Below the pieces are notes generated by a model. That model worked only from the letters and a program-made list of their open reading frames with translations, made no database searches and had not been told where the DNA came from. Position numbers and translations under genes: made by a program. Shown here piece after piece: positions 27,182-35,513 of a DNA stretch of 64,000 bases. Origin of the DNA: JALHOM01 sp964615775 (lineage in GTDB: Bacteria; Patescibacteriota; Saccharimonadia; Saccharimonadales; 2-12-FULL-41-12); assembly GCA_964615775.1 (NCBI GenBank), contig CAZTQB010000005.1, forward strand, positions 1-64,000, in the 5' to 3' direction. The number at the start of each line of letters is the position of its first letter. Positions within the stretch are counted from its first letter, which is position 1.

Positions 27182-27739
27182 GTGCTTATAGAGATAATTT
27201 TTTGTCTGTGGTTTTTTATGCCGGCTGGCATAGGTAACGTCTGCCCTATTTTTGCAGCCAATATACCCTTTATTCGGTTGTTTAGTATGCCGGTTGATAT
27301 GGGGGCAAAATTTAATAAAAAACCACTTTTTGGCAAAAATAAAACTTGGCGAGGTTTACTTTGTGCAGTATTGGCTGGAGCTTTAGTCGGTGTATTTCAA
27401 ATGTACATAGCAAGAATTTTTGCAGTCGATTTTACAAAATTTATTAATTTTGACTACCAAAGTTATCTAACTATATTTTTGGGTAGCGTGTTAGGTCTTG
27501 GTGCAATTTTGGGGGACTTAGTAGAAAGCTTTTTTAAGCGTCAGTTTGGCATAAAATCTGGCAAAAGTTGGTTCCCTTTTGATCAACTTGATTACATAGT
27601 CGGAGCTTGTTTGCTATCCAGTCCGCTGGTGATTTTGTCCGTAAAACTGTACGTTATGATTATAATAGTTTGGTTTTTGATGCACATAATTTTTAGTTAT
27701 CTTGGCTATCTTGTTAGGCTTAAAAAACAGCCAATCTAA
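27182..27739 (+). CDS. CDP-archaeol synthase (CarS)-like cytidylyltransferase
   Basis: 185 aa, GTG start, about five membrane segments. NKTWRG near residue 55 and the C-terminal GDLVESFFKRQFGIKSGKS followed by FPFDQLDYIVGA are the DUF46/CarS signature, which belongs to the CdsA superfamily. CarS activates archaeal ether lipids with CTP; in a bacterium the likely job is making CDP-diacylglycerol for the upstream transferase. It is shorter than bacterial CdsA (about 270-300 aa). Confidence 0.85.
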   Translation: MLIEIIFCLWFFMPAGIGNVCPIFAANIPFIRLFSMPVDMGAKFNKKPLFGKNKTWRGLLCAVLAGALVGVFQMYIARIFAVDFTKFINFDYQSYLTIFLGSVLGLGAILGDLVESFFKRQFGIKSGKSWFPFDQLDYIVGACLLSSPLVILSVKLYVMIIIVWFLMHIIFSYLGYLVRLKKQPI

Positions 27740-27762
27740 GTATATAATAGCTGCTAGTTACT

Positions 27763-28584
27763 ATGCCTAAGACCAAGAACCATACCCAGTTATTTAAAAA
27801 TAAAGTTGATTTGCTTGATAGTTTTGTCTTAAGTGGTGTCTTAACGGTTCTACTAACCCGTACTTACTTAGAAATCACTGGCTATCCTCAAATTGGTAGC
27901 AGCAATTTACATGTAGCCCACGTTTTATTTGGTGGATTATTTTTGTCATTTGCCCTTTTAGTTTTGCTGCTTAGTAATAAACCAAATAAATTTTTCAGTG
28001 CAGTTTTGGGTGGTGTTGGCTTTGGTCTGTTCATAGATGAGACCGGTAAGTTTATCACACGCGATAATGATTATTTTTATGAACCGACATTTACAATTAT
28101 TTATTTAACTTTTTTGATTGTATGGTTTTTGTCTAGGCTTTTTTTACTTCGTGGTAGTGGTCAGAAGTTTTTATCACCTGCTGAATGGCCAAAACCTTTT
28201 TTCGTTCGAAGCTTTATTATTTGTTGGTCTTTTTCCCAGGTTGTTTTAGTGGTTTATATTTTAGAAAATTTAGCCGATTATTCATCAATCCAAAAACGAG
28301 TTACTAGTATGATTGCGATTGGTAGTATTTCGGCAATTATTTATGGACTTCTAATAATGCTGGGATTGACGAGACTGTTTATGAAGCGAGTTGATTCAGC
28401 TGCTCATATTTTGAGAGGTTCATCGCAGATGGCGATTGTATTGATGTATCCAATTTTGTTTTATAGCATTCAGCTTCTTGCGGCAATTGGTGTAATTTTA
28501 ACTATGCTAATGATAATGGCCTTGTCAGAAACCAACCTTAGTTATTTGATCGCCAATCTTAAGCGGTCTTATCGTAATAGGTAG
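27763..28584 (+). CDS. Polytopic membrane protein, unknown function
   Basis: 273 aa with about seven hydrophobic segments and an amphipathic N-terminus. GFGLFIDETGKFITRDNDYFYEP between helices 3 and 4 is a distinctive acidic stretch. I do not recognise the family. TATAAT at 27743-27748, 14 bases before the ATG, gives its own promoter with a leader of about 7 nt. It lies 23 bp after the CarS-like gene, so a lipid or envelope role is possible but unproven. Confidence 0.6.
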   Translation: MPKTKNHTQLFKNKVDLLDSFVLSGVLTVLLTRTYLEITGYPQIGSSNLHVAHVLFGGLFLSFALLVLLLSNKPNKFFSAVLGGVGFGLFIDETGKFITRDNDYFYEPTFTIIYLTFLIVWFLSRLFLLRGSGQKFLSPAEWPKPFFVRSFIICWSFSQVVLVVYILENLADYSSIQKRVTSMIAIGSISAIIYGLLIMLGLTRLFMKRVDSAAHILRGSSQMAIVLMYPILFYSIQLLAAIGVILTMLMIMALSETNLSYLIANLKRSYRNR

Positions 28585-29145
28585 TTATTTTTTTCCAAAT
28601 ATGCTTCCACCAATGTTGATTAGATCATCAACAACACTGCCGTTGTTATTTTTGTCTAATATGCTACCTAATATTGAGTTATTTTCTTTGCCTATTTTTT
28701 GATTTTTTAAAATATCCATTAAACCACCAGCATCCAAATTGTTATCAGATTTGCTCTTACCTAGTTTACCTAATATAAACGGGGCAATTATGGCCATGAT
28801 CATCATAATTTTGGCTGTATCTACACCAGTTTTTTTGTTTATAGCTTGAGCAGCTTTTTGATTGTTACTACCAAATATATGGCCTAAAATTTTATTACCT
28901 TCGGTATGGGTGTTCGAGTTTGAGATTGCTTCAATGACATTATCAAGTATTGAGCCACTGTGTTTTTCGTCAATGGTACTACCCAGAGCATCCTGATCAG
29001 TCTCTTTGGCCAGGCCTCCCAAAATCATTGGTAAGGCTGAATTAATTACACTTTTTGTTTCCGAATCGGACGTACCAACCTGTGAGCTAATTTGTCCAAT
29101 TGCTTTTGAGTTTAAATATTGCTTAATCTCTGCTTGAATATCCAT
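28585..29145 (-). CDS. DUF937 family protein
   Basis: 186 aa of the YidB/DUF937 family: helical repeats rich in Gly, Asn and Ser (INSALPMILGGLAKE, SGSILDNVIEAI) and a hydrophobic central segment. Family function is unknown. A strong Shine-Dalgarno (AAAGGAGG) precedes the ATG, in contrast to the leaderless genes around it. It abuts the convergent membrane protein with no intergenic base. Confidence 0.8.
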   Translation of the reverse strand: MDIQAEIKQYLNSKAIGQISSQVGTSDSETKSVINSALPMILGGLAKETDQDALGSTIDEKHSGSILDNVIEAISNSNTHTEGNKILGHIFGSNNQKAAQAINKKTGVDTAKIMMIMAIIAPFILGKLGKSKSDNNLDAGGLMDILKNQKIGKENNSILGSILDKNNNGSVVDDLINIGGSIFGKK

Positions 29146-29210
29146 AAAAACCTCCTTTTTAACACAATTAATTATACGCTAATATTAATAATATATGGTA
29201 AAGTTAGGTT

Positions 29211-29468
29211 ATGAAAAAAGCATCCTTGTATAATTGGTTAGCGGCAATTGCATCTTGTGTGGGTGTTGGTATGTTGTTGGGAGCCTATTTAGCCAGTGAC
29301 ATGCCTTCAAAAACTCCATTTTGGATCGGTGGAATTTTAATTTTCTTAGGAGCGGTTGTGTTTGGGATGGCTGTCGGCACTAATTCTTCACAAGACTCAC
29401 ACTCAGATAAGACCTCTTTAAAAAATGATAAGTCTGATAGTAAGGTATCCGAGACAAGAAAATACTAA
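29211..29468 (+). CDS. Small two-helix membrane protein
   Basis: 85 aa: two membrane segments (about 8-30 and 36-55) and a hydrophilic Ser/Asp/Lys-rich tail. Gly-rich faces (GVGMLLGAYL) suggest helix packing. It precedes the MprF-like gene by 5 bp and may be its partner. No family recognised. Confidence 0.6.
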   Translation: MKKASLYNWLAAIASCVGVGMLLGAYLASDMPSKTPFWIGGILIFLGAVVFGMAVGTNSSQDSHSDKTSLKNDKSDSKVSETRKY

Positions 29469-29473
29469 TTAGC

Positions 29474-31129
29474 ATGAAAGTAAAACGAGATTTAATAGTT
29501 TATCTCATCGCTAGTTTAGTTTTTTTGACTGGTGTAAGTTATCTATATTTTGTAATTGCAAGCATAAGAGAAAGAGAATTATCGCTTGTAATCGGCTTGC
29601 CTATTCACTATACACTAATTGGGCTTGGCTTAATTTACTTATCTCTAAGCTTGTACAAAAGACTTTATCGAGCTTGGTTAATTACGGTTGCATTGTTAGT
29701 ATTTGCGATATTTAGTGAGCTTTTTTTTGCAGTTAAGTACAAAGAGTATTGGGACTTAATCTTTTTGATTATACTTACTGGTTTGACTATTGTGTGTAAG
29801 AATGAGTTTAAAGCACAGTCTGAAAAACCAAAAATCTGGAGCAGCTTAAGTATTAGCGTTGGTTTAATTTTAATTGCTGTAATTTATGGCACAATAGGTT
29901 TTTTGCAGTTTAATAGCACCGAACATGGCTCTGGACTAAGTGTTAAGGATGCTGCTTACGAAACAGTAAAAGTTATTACTTTTACTAATGATCGGCCAAT
30001 TATTACCCATAAACATAGTCGCTCAGCTAGGACGTTTGTGCTTAGTCTTCAGACCGTTGGCTTATGCAGTATTATTATGGCTGTTTGGACACTACTTAAG
30101 CCACTTGCTTATCGTTACCAAGAAGACGAATATAAATTAGACAAAGCTCGTGAGATTGCCGAGACTTATGGTGGTTCGAGTGAAGACTTTTTTAAATTTT
30201 GGCCAAACGATAAAGATTATATCTATAGTGACGACAACTCTGCGTTTATTGCATATAAGGTTCGCCGTGGAACTGCAATGGCAGTTGGAAATCCAGTTGG
30301 CAATCCTAAAGCCTATGAAAACGTAATCAATAATTATATAAATTTTTGTGAGAAACACGCATTTACACCTAGTTTTGTGCATGTTAGCGATAAATTAAAA
30401 AATCTGTATCAGAAGCTAGGGTTTAATTTGCAAAAGATTGGCGAAGAGGCAGTAGTTGATGCCGAAAAGTTCGTAGAAGAAACGGCACGAAATAAAAACT
30501 GGCGGAATGTAAAAAATCGATTTGAAAAACAGGGTTATAAATTTGAAATGCGTTTACCGCCACACAGCACTACTTTCCTAGATGAGATAAAGCGGATTTC
30601 AGATGATTGGTTAGAGTCTCCAGGCCGAACTGAGAGAGGCTTTGTGTTGGGATATTTTGACGAAGAATACCTCAGTAACTGCGAGATTGGAGTATTGAGT
30701 AATGAAGAGAGTCAACTGGTTGGCTTTGTGAACTTAATAGAAAGTTTTGACGATACTGAGGCCAATATGGACCTATTCCGGCAGCGTGAAAAATCACTAA
30801 CCAACACGACAGATTATATGATGTATTCATTAATTTTTGAATTGCAAACTAGGGGCTGCAAGAAATTTAATTTAGGTCTATGTCCACTAGCAGGCATGAA
30901 TGATGAAGATGAAGGAGGAACTCTTAGTAAAGCACTAAGCTTGATTTATAACTTTGGCGGCAAGCTCTATTCATTTAAGGGCCTGTATAGATTTAAGTCC
31001 AAGTTTGATCCGGATTGGCGAGATAGCTACATTGCTTATAAATCAAGTGCTATTGGTATTTTAAAGATTGCTCAAAGCTTGAGCGTAGCCATGAAGGTGG
31101 ATAATGCAAAACTACCTAGAAAAAAATAA
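29474..31129 (+). CDS. Short MprF-like phosphatidylglycerol aminoacyltransferase
   Basis: 551 aa. The N-terminal part (about 1-210) has six to seven membrane helices; the C-terminal part (about 230-545) is the tandem-GNAT LPG-synthase domain with AVGNPVGNP, FVHVSDKLKNLYQKLGF, NKNWRNVKNRFEKQGY and KFNLGLCPLAGM. Full MprF has about 840 aa with 14 helices, so most of the flippase is missing. It probably transfers Lys or another amino acid from a charged tRNA to phosphatidylglycerol, lowering surface negative charge. The last 26 bases overlap the DUF998 gene. Confidence 0.88.
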   Translation: MKVKRDLIVYLIASLVFLTGVSYLYFVIASIRERELSLVIGLPIHYTLIGLGLIYLSLSLYKRLYRAWLITVALLVFAIFSELFFAVKYKEYWDLIFLIILTGLTIVCKNEFKAQSEKPKIWSSLSISVGLILIAVIYGTIGFLQFNSTEHGSGLSVKDAAYETVKVITFTNDRPIITHKHSRSARTFVLSLQTVGLCSIIMAVWTLLKPLAYRYQEDEYKLDKAREIAETYGGSSEDFFKFWPNDKDYIYSDDNSAFIAYKVRRGTAMAVGNPVGNPKAYENVINNYINFCEKHAFTPSFVHVSDKLKNLYQKLGFNLQKIGEEAVVDAEKFVEETARNKNWRNVKNRFEKQGYKFEMRLPPHSTTFLDEIKRISDDWLESPGRTERGFVLGYFDEEYLSNCEIGVLSNEESQLVGFVNLIESFDDTEANMDLFRQREKSLTNTTDYMMYSLIFELQTRGCKKFNLGLCPLAGMNDEDEGGTLSKALSLIYNFGGKLYSFKGLYRFKSKFDPDWRDSYIAYKSSAIGILKIAQSLSVAMKVDNAKLPRKK

Positions 31130-31748
31130 TCGACTAGCATCATACTTTGCAGTGGCGTATTTTGGGCTTACTTTTTATTGGGTGTTGGCTTTTTGGCTTA
31201 ATCATGACCATTCAGCAGTTCATGACTATATAAGCGACCTATTTGTAGCTAGTAATCCGTATAGCTGGCTTTTTAGAATTCTGGAGGTTATTTCTGGTAT
31301 GGTTTTATGCTTGGCGGTATATTTTTCTAAAACTTTATATAATGTTTCTAAATCGTCATTAATTTTGATAAAACGTTCGTTTATGGCGATAGGTATAATG
31401 ATAATTTTTGATGGAATTGTAATCAGTAACTGTACAAAAAGTGAGATATTGTGCGGCGGTACATACCTACAAGACACATTAAGTATTCTACATGCCCTAG
31501 AAAGCATAATTGTAGCCAGTCTTATGATTTGGTTGGGCTACTATATATATAAGAAATCAACTAATTATCTAAAGTTTTTTGCTGTGATATTTATTATATT
31601 AGCCCTTGGAGGTTTATATCATTGTTATAATTTTGGTGATGGGCCAATTAACGGAGTTGTGCAAAGAGTATTTGGATTTGTTTTTGGCGTTTTGGTGTTA
31701 CTGGTATTTTTAAACTTTAGCCATAAGTCTACTAAAAAAATTCCCTAA
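31104..31748 (+). CDS. DUF998-like membrane protein
   Basis: 214 aa with six hydrophobic segments; the HDHSAVHDYISDL segment after helix 1 and the later LHALESI are DUF998-like. The family function is unknown. It starts within the MprF-like gene (26-base overlap) and so is co-translated; an envelope role is likely. Confidence 0.65.
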   Translation: MQNYLEKNNRLASYFAVAYFGLTFYWVLAFWLNHDHSAVHDYISDLFVASNPYSWLFRILEVISGMVLCLAVYFSKTLYNVSKSSLILIKRSFMAIGIMIIFDGIVISNCTKSEILCGGTYLQDTLSILHALESIIVASLMIWLGYYIYKKSTNYLKFFAVIFIILALGGLYHCYNFGDGPINGVVQRVFGFVFGVLVLLVFLNFSHKSTKKIP

Positions 31749-31780
31749 ACTGTTATTTTTATATACACTATTAAATAGGT

Positions 31781-32398
31781 ATGAGTAGGTTAAAAAAATT
31801 TCGCAAAGATCAAATTATCTTATATCAAGGCGAAGCAACACCTAACATTTACAAGATAAAGTCTGGACTTGTTAAGTGCTACACCACACTTGACAATGGT
31901 AACGAGGCAATTATTTCATTATTTGGTCCAGGTGATTATTTTCCAGTTGTGGCCAATATTGAGAATCTGTTTTCTTATTTTTATCATGAGACTATGGACG
32001 ATACTGAAGTAGAGTTGCTTCGTTCTGACGATTATGCGGCGATGCGAGATAAGCCAGGTATGCTGAATGAACATCATATTAAATATCTAGGAGCCTTATT
32101 TCATGTCAATGCTCTTGTGCAGCCGACTGCTTACGAAAAGCTGGCACACACACTCAGATATTTAGCTATTCGTTTTGGTGAAGATATGCCTATTAAGAGG
32201 TATAGACGGGTCAAGATTAAGCTAACGCAGCAAATACTTGCTAATATCGCTAACATTTCCAGAGAAACCGCTAGCTTGGAACTAAATAAATTGAAAAAAC
32301 AAGAAATTATAATCGAAAAAAACAAGTTTTACTTAGTTGATTTGGCAATAGTTACTACTATCATTGGTGATGACATTGACAGCTCTATTAGTCTTTAG
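31781..32398 (+). CDS. Crp/Fnr-family transcriptional regulator
   Basis: 205 aa. N-terminal cNMP-binding-like barrel (GDYFPVVANIE), long helix, and winged helix with recognition helix ANISRETASLELNKL. No clear cAMP-binding Arg or Fe-S Cys cluster. It resembles the regulator at 23.2 kb but is not a close copy. TACACT (31764-31769) before the ATG is a weak -10. It follows the lipid-modification genes and may control them. It overlaps the convergent receiver by 4 bp. Confidence 0.85.
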   Translation: MSRLKKFRKDQIILYQGEATPNIYKIKSGLVKCYTTLDNGNEAIISLFGPGDYFPVVANIENLFSYFYHETMDDTEVELLRSDDYAAMRDKPGMLNEHHIKYLGALFHVNALVQPTAYEKLAHTLRYLAIRFGEDMPIKRYRRVKIKLTQQILANIANISRETASLELNKLKKQEIIIEKNKFYLVDLAIVTTIIGDDIDSSISL

Positions 32399-32784
32399 CC
32401 TTTACTAACTGGTAGAGACTCGCTGATAGTGTCGTTAATAATGCGTACTAATTCTTTTGGTGACGCCCAAGCTTTGAGCATATAGCGACTAGCACCCAAT
32501 GATAGAACCTCGTTAATTTCATCTTTACTATCAAGGTTGCTAAAGACAATTATGGGTATTTGGTATTCATTCTTAAAAGACTTTAAAAATTCTCGTCCGT
32601 CCATTATCGGCATGAGTAAGTCTAATAAGATTATGTTGGGTGTAAATCTTTCTAAGATATGAATTGCTTCTTTTCCGTTAAAAGCATTTTCTACCTCATA
32701 ACCTTCTTTTTCAAGCAAAATACTAAATGCATCGCTTAAGGTGGGATCATCTTCTACTAACAAAACCTTCTTAATTGCCGTCAA
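32395..32784 (-). CDS. Stand-alone response regulator receiver
   Basis: 129-aa CheY-like domain: acidic pair EDD near residue 12, phospho-acceptor Asp in IILLDLLMPIMDG, switch Ser in VFSNL, Lys in YMLKAW. No output domain. A 123-bp gap separates it from the CHASE histidine kinase upstream on the same strand, which is the probable partner. Confidence 0.9.
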   Translation of the reverse strand: MTAIKKVLLVEDDPTLSDAFSILLEKEGYEVENAFNGKEAIHILERFTPNIILLDLLMPIMDGREFLKSFKNEYQIPIIVFSNLDSKDEINEVLSLGASRYMLKAWASPKELVRIINDTISESLPVSKG

Positions 32785-32907
32785 CCTATCTACTAACCTT
32801 TCTTAAACTTATAACTTCTTTTTATATACTACTCAAAAGTAATGTGAATCTATGCTAAGTAAATTTTAGTAAAGTAAAAAGTGTAATTCTGTTAGCTGGG
32901 ATACAGA

Positions 32908-34695
32908 TTATTGGTTTGATAATTTTGCTGGAATTGACAAAATGAACTCGGATCCTCTATCATCTTCACTGATGACTTCGATACTGCCTTGATGAGCTTC
33001 AGCTAATTTTTTAGCCAAGAACAAGCCCAAGCCAGTGCCACCCTCTTTTTGGGATAATGCATTTGGTATTCTTGAGAATTTCAAAAATAATTTTTCAAAA
33101 TCATTTTTGCTGATACCTACCCCACTGTCCTTTATAGAGAGTTTAATGGTCTTGTGTTTTTTACGAACATTTACGTAAATTTCGGTATCTGGATATGAGT
33201 ATTTGATTGCGTTACTAAGTAGGTTTTCAATAATCATCCTCATATATTTTTTATCTATAACACAGTTAATCACCTTTGGCTTAGATGTAAACTTTGTCGT
33301 TATACGCTTTTGATTAGTCGTGTCTTTCATAGTGTCAATGATGTCCTCGGTGAGTTTGCTAATGTTAGTTTTTTCAAAGTTTATCGCCAACTGATTAATA
33401 TCGGCTTTGGCCACGTATAAAATCTGATCAATAACTTCAAGCTGACGTTCATTAGACATGTGAGCCTTGAGAGCAATAGCTAGCTGCTCGTCAGTTAGTT
33501 TACCAAAGTAGCCATTAATAAGCATACTGACATATTGACGAACTCCAGTGGCTGGTGTTCTTAACTGATGCGAGGCCAGGGCTAGAAGGTCGTTCTTTGA
33601 TTGCTCAACTTCATTTTTATAAACTTCCCTAACAAACCTGAAACGTTTATTTAGGTAATTGTATATAAACCAAGCAACCATGATACTGCCGGCTAACGAT
33701 ATGAAAAATATTGTTATTGGATAATTAAAGATATTTTCATTGGTTGTTTTTGCATAAACCGAGATTTGCCACTTTCGACCAGCCAAATCAATTGTTTCTG
33801 ATGCAATGTTACTTTTGGTCCCATTTAATTCTGAGTACGAGCCATAATTAAATAAATCTTCGACCTGATCACTAGAGGTAATATCAGAGATTTTATATTC
33901 TGTATCAGTGTCAAGATTCTTTAAGTTTGCAAAAATATCGTTGATTCGGGCGATAGCATATGTATAGCCAATCAAATTAGCTTCTCGTTGTTCTTTAGTA
34001 TTATTAACAGTAACAGATCTGTATACTGGAAAGTAAATTAATAGACTCTTAGGTTTCTTGCTGTCTGCTATATCTAAATCTTGTTGCAATAAGACTGGTG
34101 CAGTCATGGAAGCTTTGTTAGTATCACGAGATTTTACCATTGCTTCATGACGAGATTTTTCAGTGAACATATCAAAACCATAAGCATTTTTGTTGACATC
34201 ATTATTTGGTTCGATGTATTGGATTGCGGTATAAAAATCTCTAGGATAATCTGGTGTAATTTTGTAGTCTGTAAAACCCTGTGATCGCATTTTCTCTTCA
34301 AAATCATTAATTTGATCTGCGGGTACGACTCTAGCCAGACCAACACCAAGCAATGCCGGTGTTCGATGATCAATTTCTAGCGAAGATATGTATCGACTCC
34401 AATCATCTTTTGATATATTTTCAGGTTTTATTAGGCTAACCGTACCTGAGCCATTGATCAGTAGGTTCTCGTATAGCGAAAATCTATTTTGTAAATACGA
34501 GGTTAGTTTACTTTTCTCTTGGTTAACGTAGCGTGCTTTTTGGTTATTTTGTCTTATTAGGGCGTAACCATATAGTACATAAGATAAAATAACCCCTAAT
34601 GCCAAGATTATGACTACCAAGATAGTAATTACTTTAGTCTCATCTTGTGACTTTAGTTTGCGAAAAACCGATGTTGTATAACTTTTTAACTTCAC
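32908..34695 (-). CDS. CHASE-domain sensor histidine kinase
   Basis: 595 aa: membrane helix (about 22-45), extracytoplasmic CHASE domain (about 75-265; ALLGVGLARVVP and DYPRDFYTAIQYIEP motifs), second helix (about 325-348), HisKA with LALASHQLRTP, and HATPase_c with NLLSNAIKYS, DSGVGIS and GTGLGLFLA. CHASE domains bind small ligands such as cytokinin-like compounds or peptides in plants and bacteria; the ligand here is unknown. It likely phosphorylates the receiver at 32395-32784. Confidence 0.93.
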   Translation of the reverse strand: MKLKSYTTSVFRKLKSQDETKVITILVVIILALGVILSYVLYGYALIRQNNQKARYVNQEKSKLTSYLQNRFSLYENLLINGSGTVSLIKPENISKDDWSRYISSLEIDHRTPALLGVGLARVVPADQINDFEEKMRSQGFTDYKITPDYPRDFYTAIQYIEPNNDVNKNAYGFDMFTEKSRHEAMVKSRDTNKASMTAPVLLQQDLDIADSKKPKSLLIYFPVYRSVTVNNTKEQREANLIGYTYAIARINDIFANLKNLDTDTEYKISDITSSDQVEDLFNYGSYSELNGTKSNIASETIDLAGRKWQISVYAKTTNENIFNYPITIFFISLAGSIMVAWFIYNYLNKRFRFVREVYKNEVEQSKNDLLALASHQLRTPATGVRQYVSMLINGYFGKLTDEQLAIALKAHMSNERQLEVIDQILYVAKADINQLAINFEKTNISKLTEDIIDTMKDTTNQKRITTKFTSKPKVINCVIDKKYMRMIIENLLSNAIKYSYPDTEIYVNVRKKHKTIKLSIKDSGVGISKNDFEKLFLKFSRIPNALSQKEGGTGLGLFLAKKLAEAHQGSIEVISEDDRGSEFILSIPAKLSNQ

Positions 34696-34882
34696 TTTTA
34701 TTTAGAATAACAGATGAAACTCAAAAAAGTGTTAGCAAGCTCACAAAAAAATCGTTATTCATTCCATAGTCGTATGCATACCATCAGTTTATTATGGGGT
34801 TACAGACATGCGAGTTTAGAGCAGTGAACCTTAACAAAATAGCTACCAAATGAGCAACTTCACTGTGTATGACAATTTAGAA

Positions 34883-34903
34883 CTTTTCAAGCGAGTTGAA
34901 AAG
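34883..34903. promoter_or_regulatory. Palindrome upstream of a small gene
   Basis: CTTTTCAA and TTGAAAAG are perfect 8-bp arms around GCGAG, 11 bases before the strong Shine-Dalgarno at 34914. It could be an operator or an RNA hairpin. The surrounding 200-bp divergent gap (34696-34895) shows no other gene. Confidence 0.4.
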
Positions 34904-34928
34904 ATATTCTACTAAGGAGGGTAAAATT

Positions 34929-35081
34929 ATGAACAAATTATTTAAAAACGATGATTTAGATATAAAAATAGCTAGCTTTCTAGCACGAAAAAGACAAGAA
35001 TTCCCAGAAGTTTTTGAAGACGAGCCATATAAAGGTCGTCATCACAATATATATCACAAATTAAAATTAAGTCACCAATAA
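34929..35081 (+). CDS. Small hydrophilic protein
   Basis: 50 aa from the ATG, charged, no membrane segment, beginning MNKLFKNDDLDIKIASFL and ending KLKLSHQ. A very strong Shine-Dalgarno AAGGAGG (34914-34920) is placed 8 bases before the start, so high translation is expected. It precedes a GlsB/YeaQ-type gene by 30 bp, suggesting a joint stress role. No family recognised. Confidence 0.6.
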   Translation: MNKLFKNDDLDIKIASFLARKRQEFPEVFEDEPYKGRHHNIYHKLKLSHQ

Positions 35082-35111
35082 CATTTAAACAAAGGAGTTG
35101 ATTAAGCCATC

Positions 35112-35375
35112 ATGACATTAATGTCGGTTTTTGTATGGTTAATTTTTGGAGGTTTGTGTGGTTGGATTGCAGCAAGTATGACTGGCAAGAAACGTATATA
35201 TGATTTACTGATTCATGTTTCTGTGGGAGTGTTTGGTGCATTAATTAGCAGTTTATTAATTATTGCGATAAATCAAAGTAGCGAGATCGTGCTAAATGTG
35301 CAAAATTTACTAATAGTAATATTTGGTGCGGTTTTATTTCTAATTATTTTTCAGACCATAAAGAAATCTTGTTAA
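35112..35375 (+). CDS. GlsB/YeaQ/YmgE family small membrane protein
   Basis: 87 aa with three membrane segments and the family pattern WLIFGGLCGWIAASMTG followed by VGVFGALISS. The family is called transglycosylase-associated, but its function is unknown; members are often stress induced. AAAGGAG lies about 13 bases before the ATG, rather far. It ends about 50 bp before a clear terminator. Confidence 0.8.
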   Translation: MTLMSVFVWLIFGGLCGWIAASMTGKKRIYDLLIHVSVGVFGALISSLLIIAINQSSEIVLNVQNLLIVIFGAVLFLIIFQTIKKSC

Positions 35376-35426
35376 ATTACCATAAAATAAAAATTAAAAA
35401 GATACGTTTTGTTTATAACGAGTACT

Positions 35427-35472
35427 AAAAAAGACCAAGCTAAAGTTTTAGTTTGGTCTTTTTTATTTTTTT
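35427..35472 (+). terminator. Rho-independent terminator
   Basis: GACCAAGCTAAA pairs with TTTAGTTTGGTC (12 bp with one G-T), extended by an A-run and followed by a long T-run. It closes the transcript of the two small proteins and is the only textbook terminator I saw in the window. Confidence 0.85.
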
Positions 35473-35513
35473 AAGTAAACTCAAAGGGATTACTTTTATT
35501 ATTCAGTATAAAG

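Noticed and set aside
23199..32398. The two Crp/Fnr genes as recent duplicates
   Set aside because: Their protein sequences differ throughout, including the recognition helix, so they are only family members.
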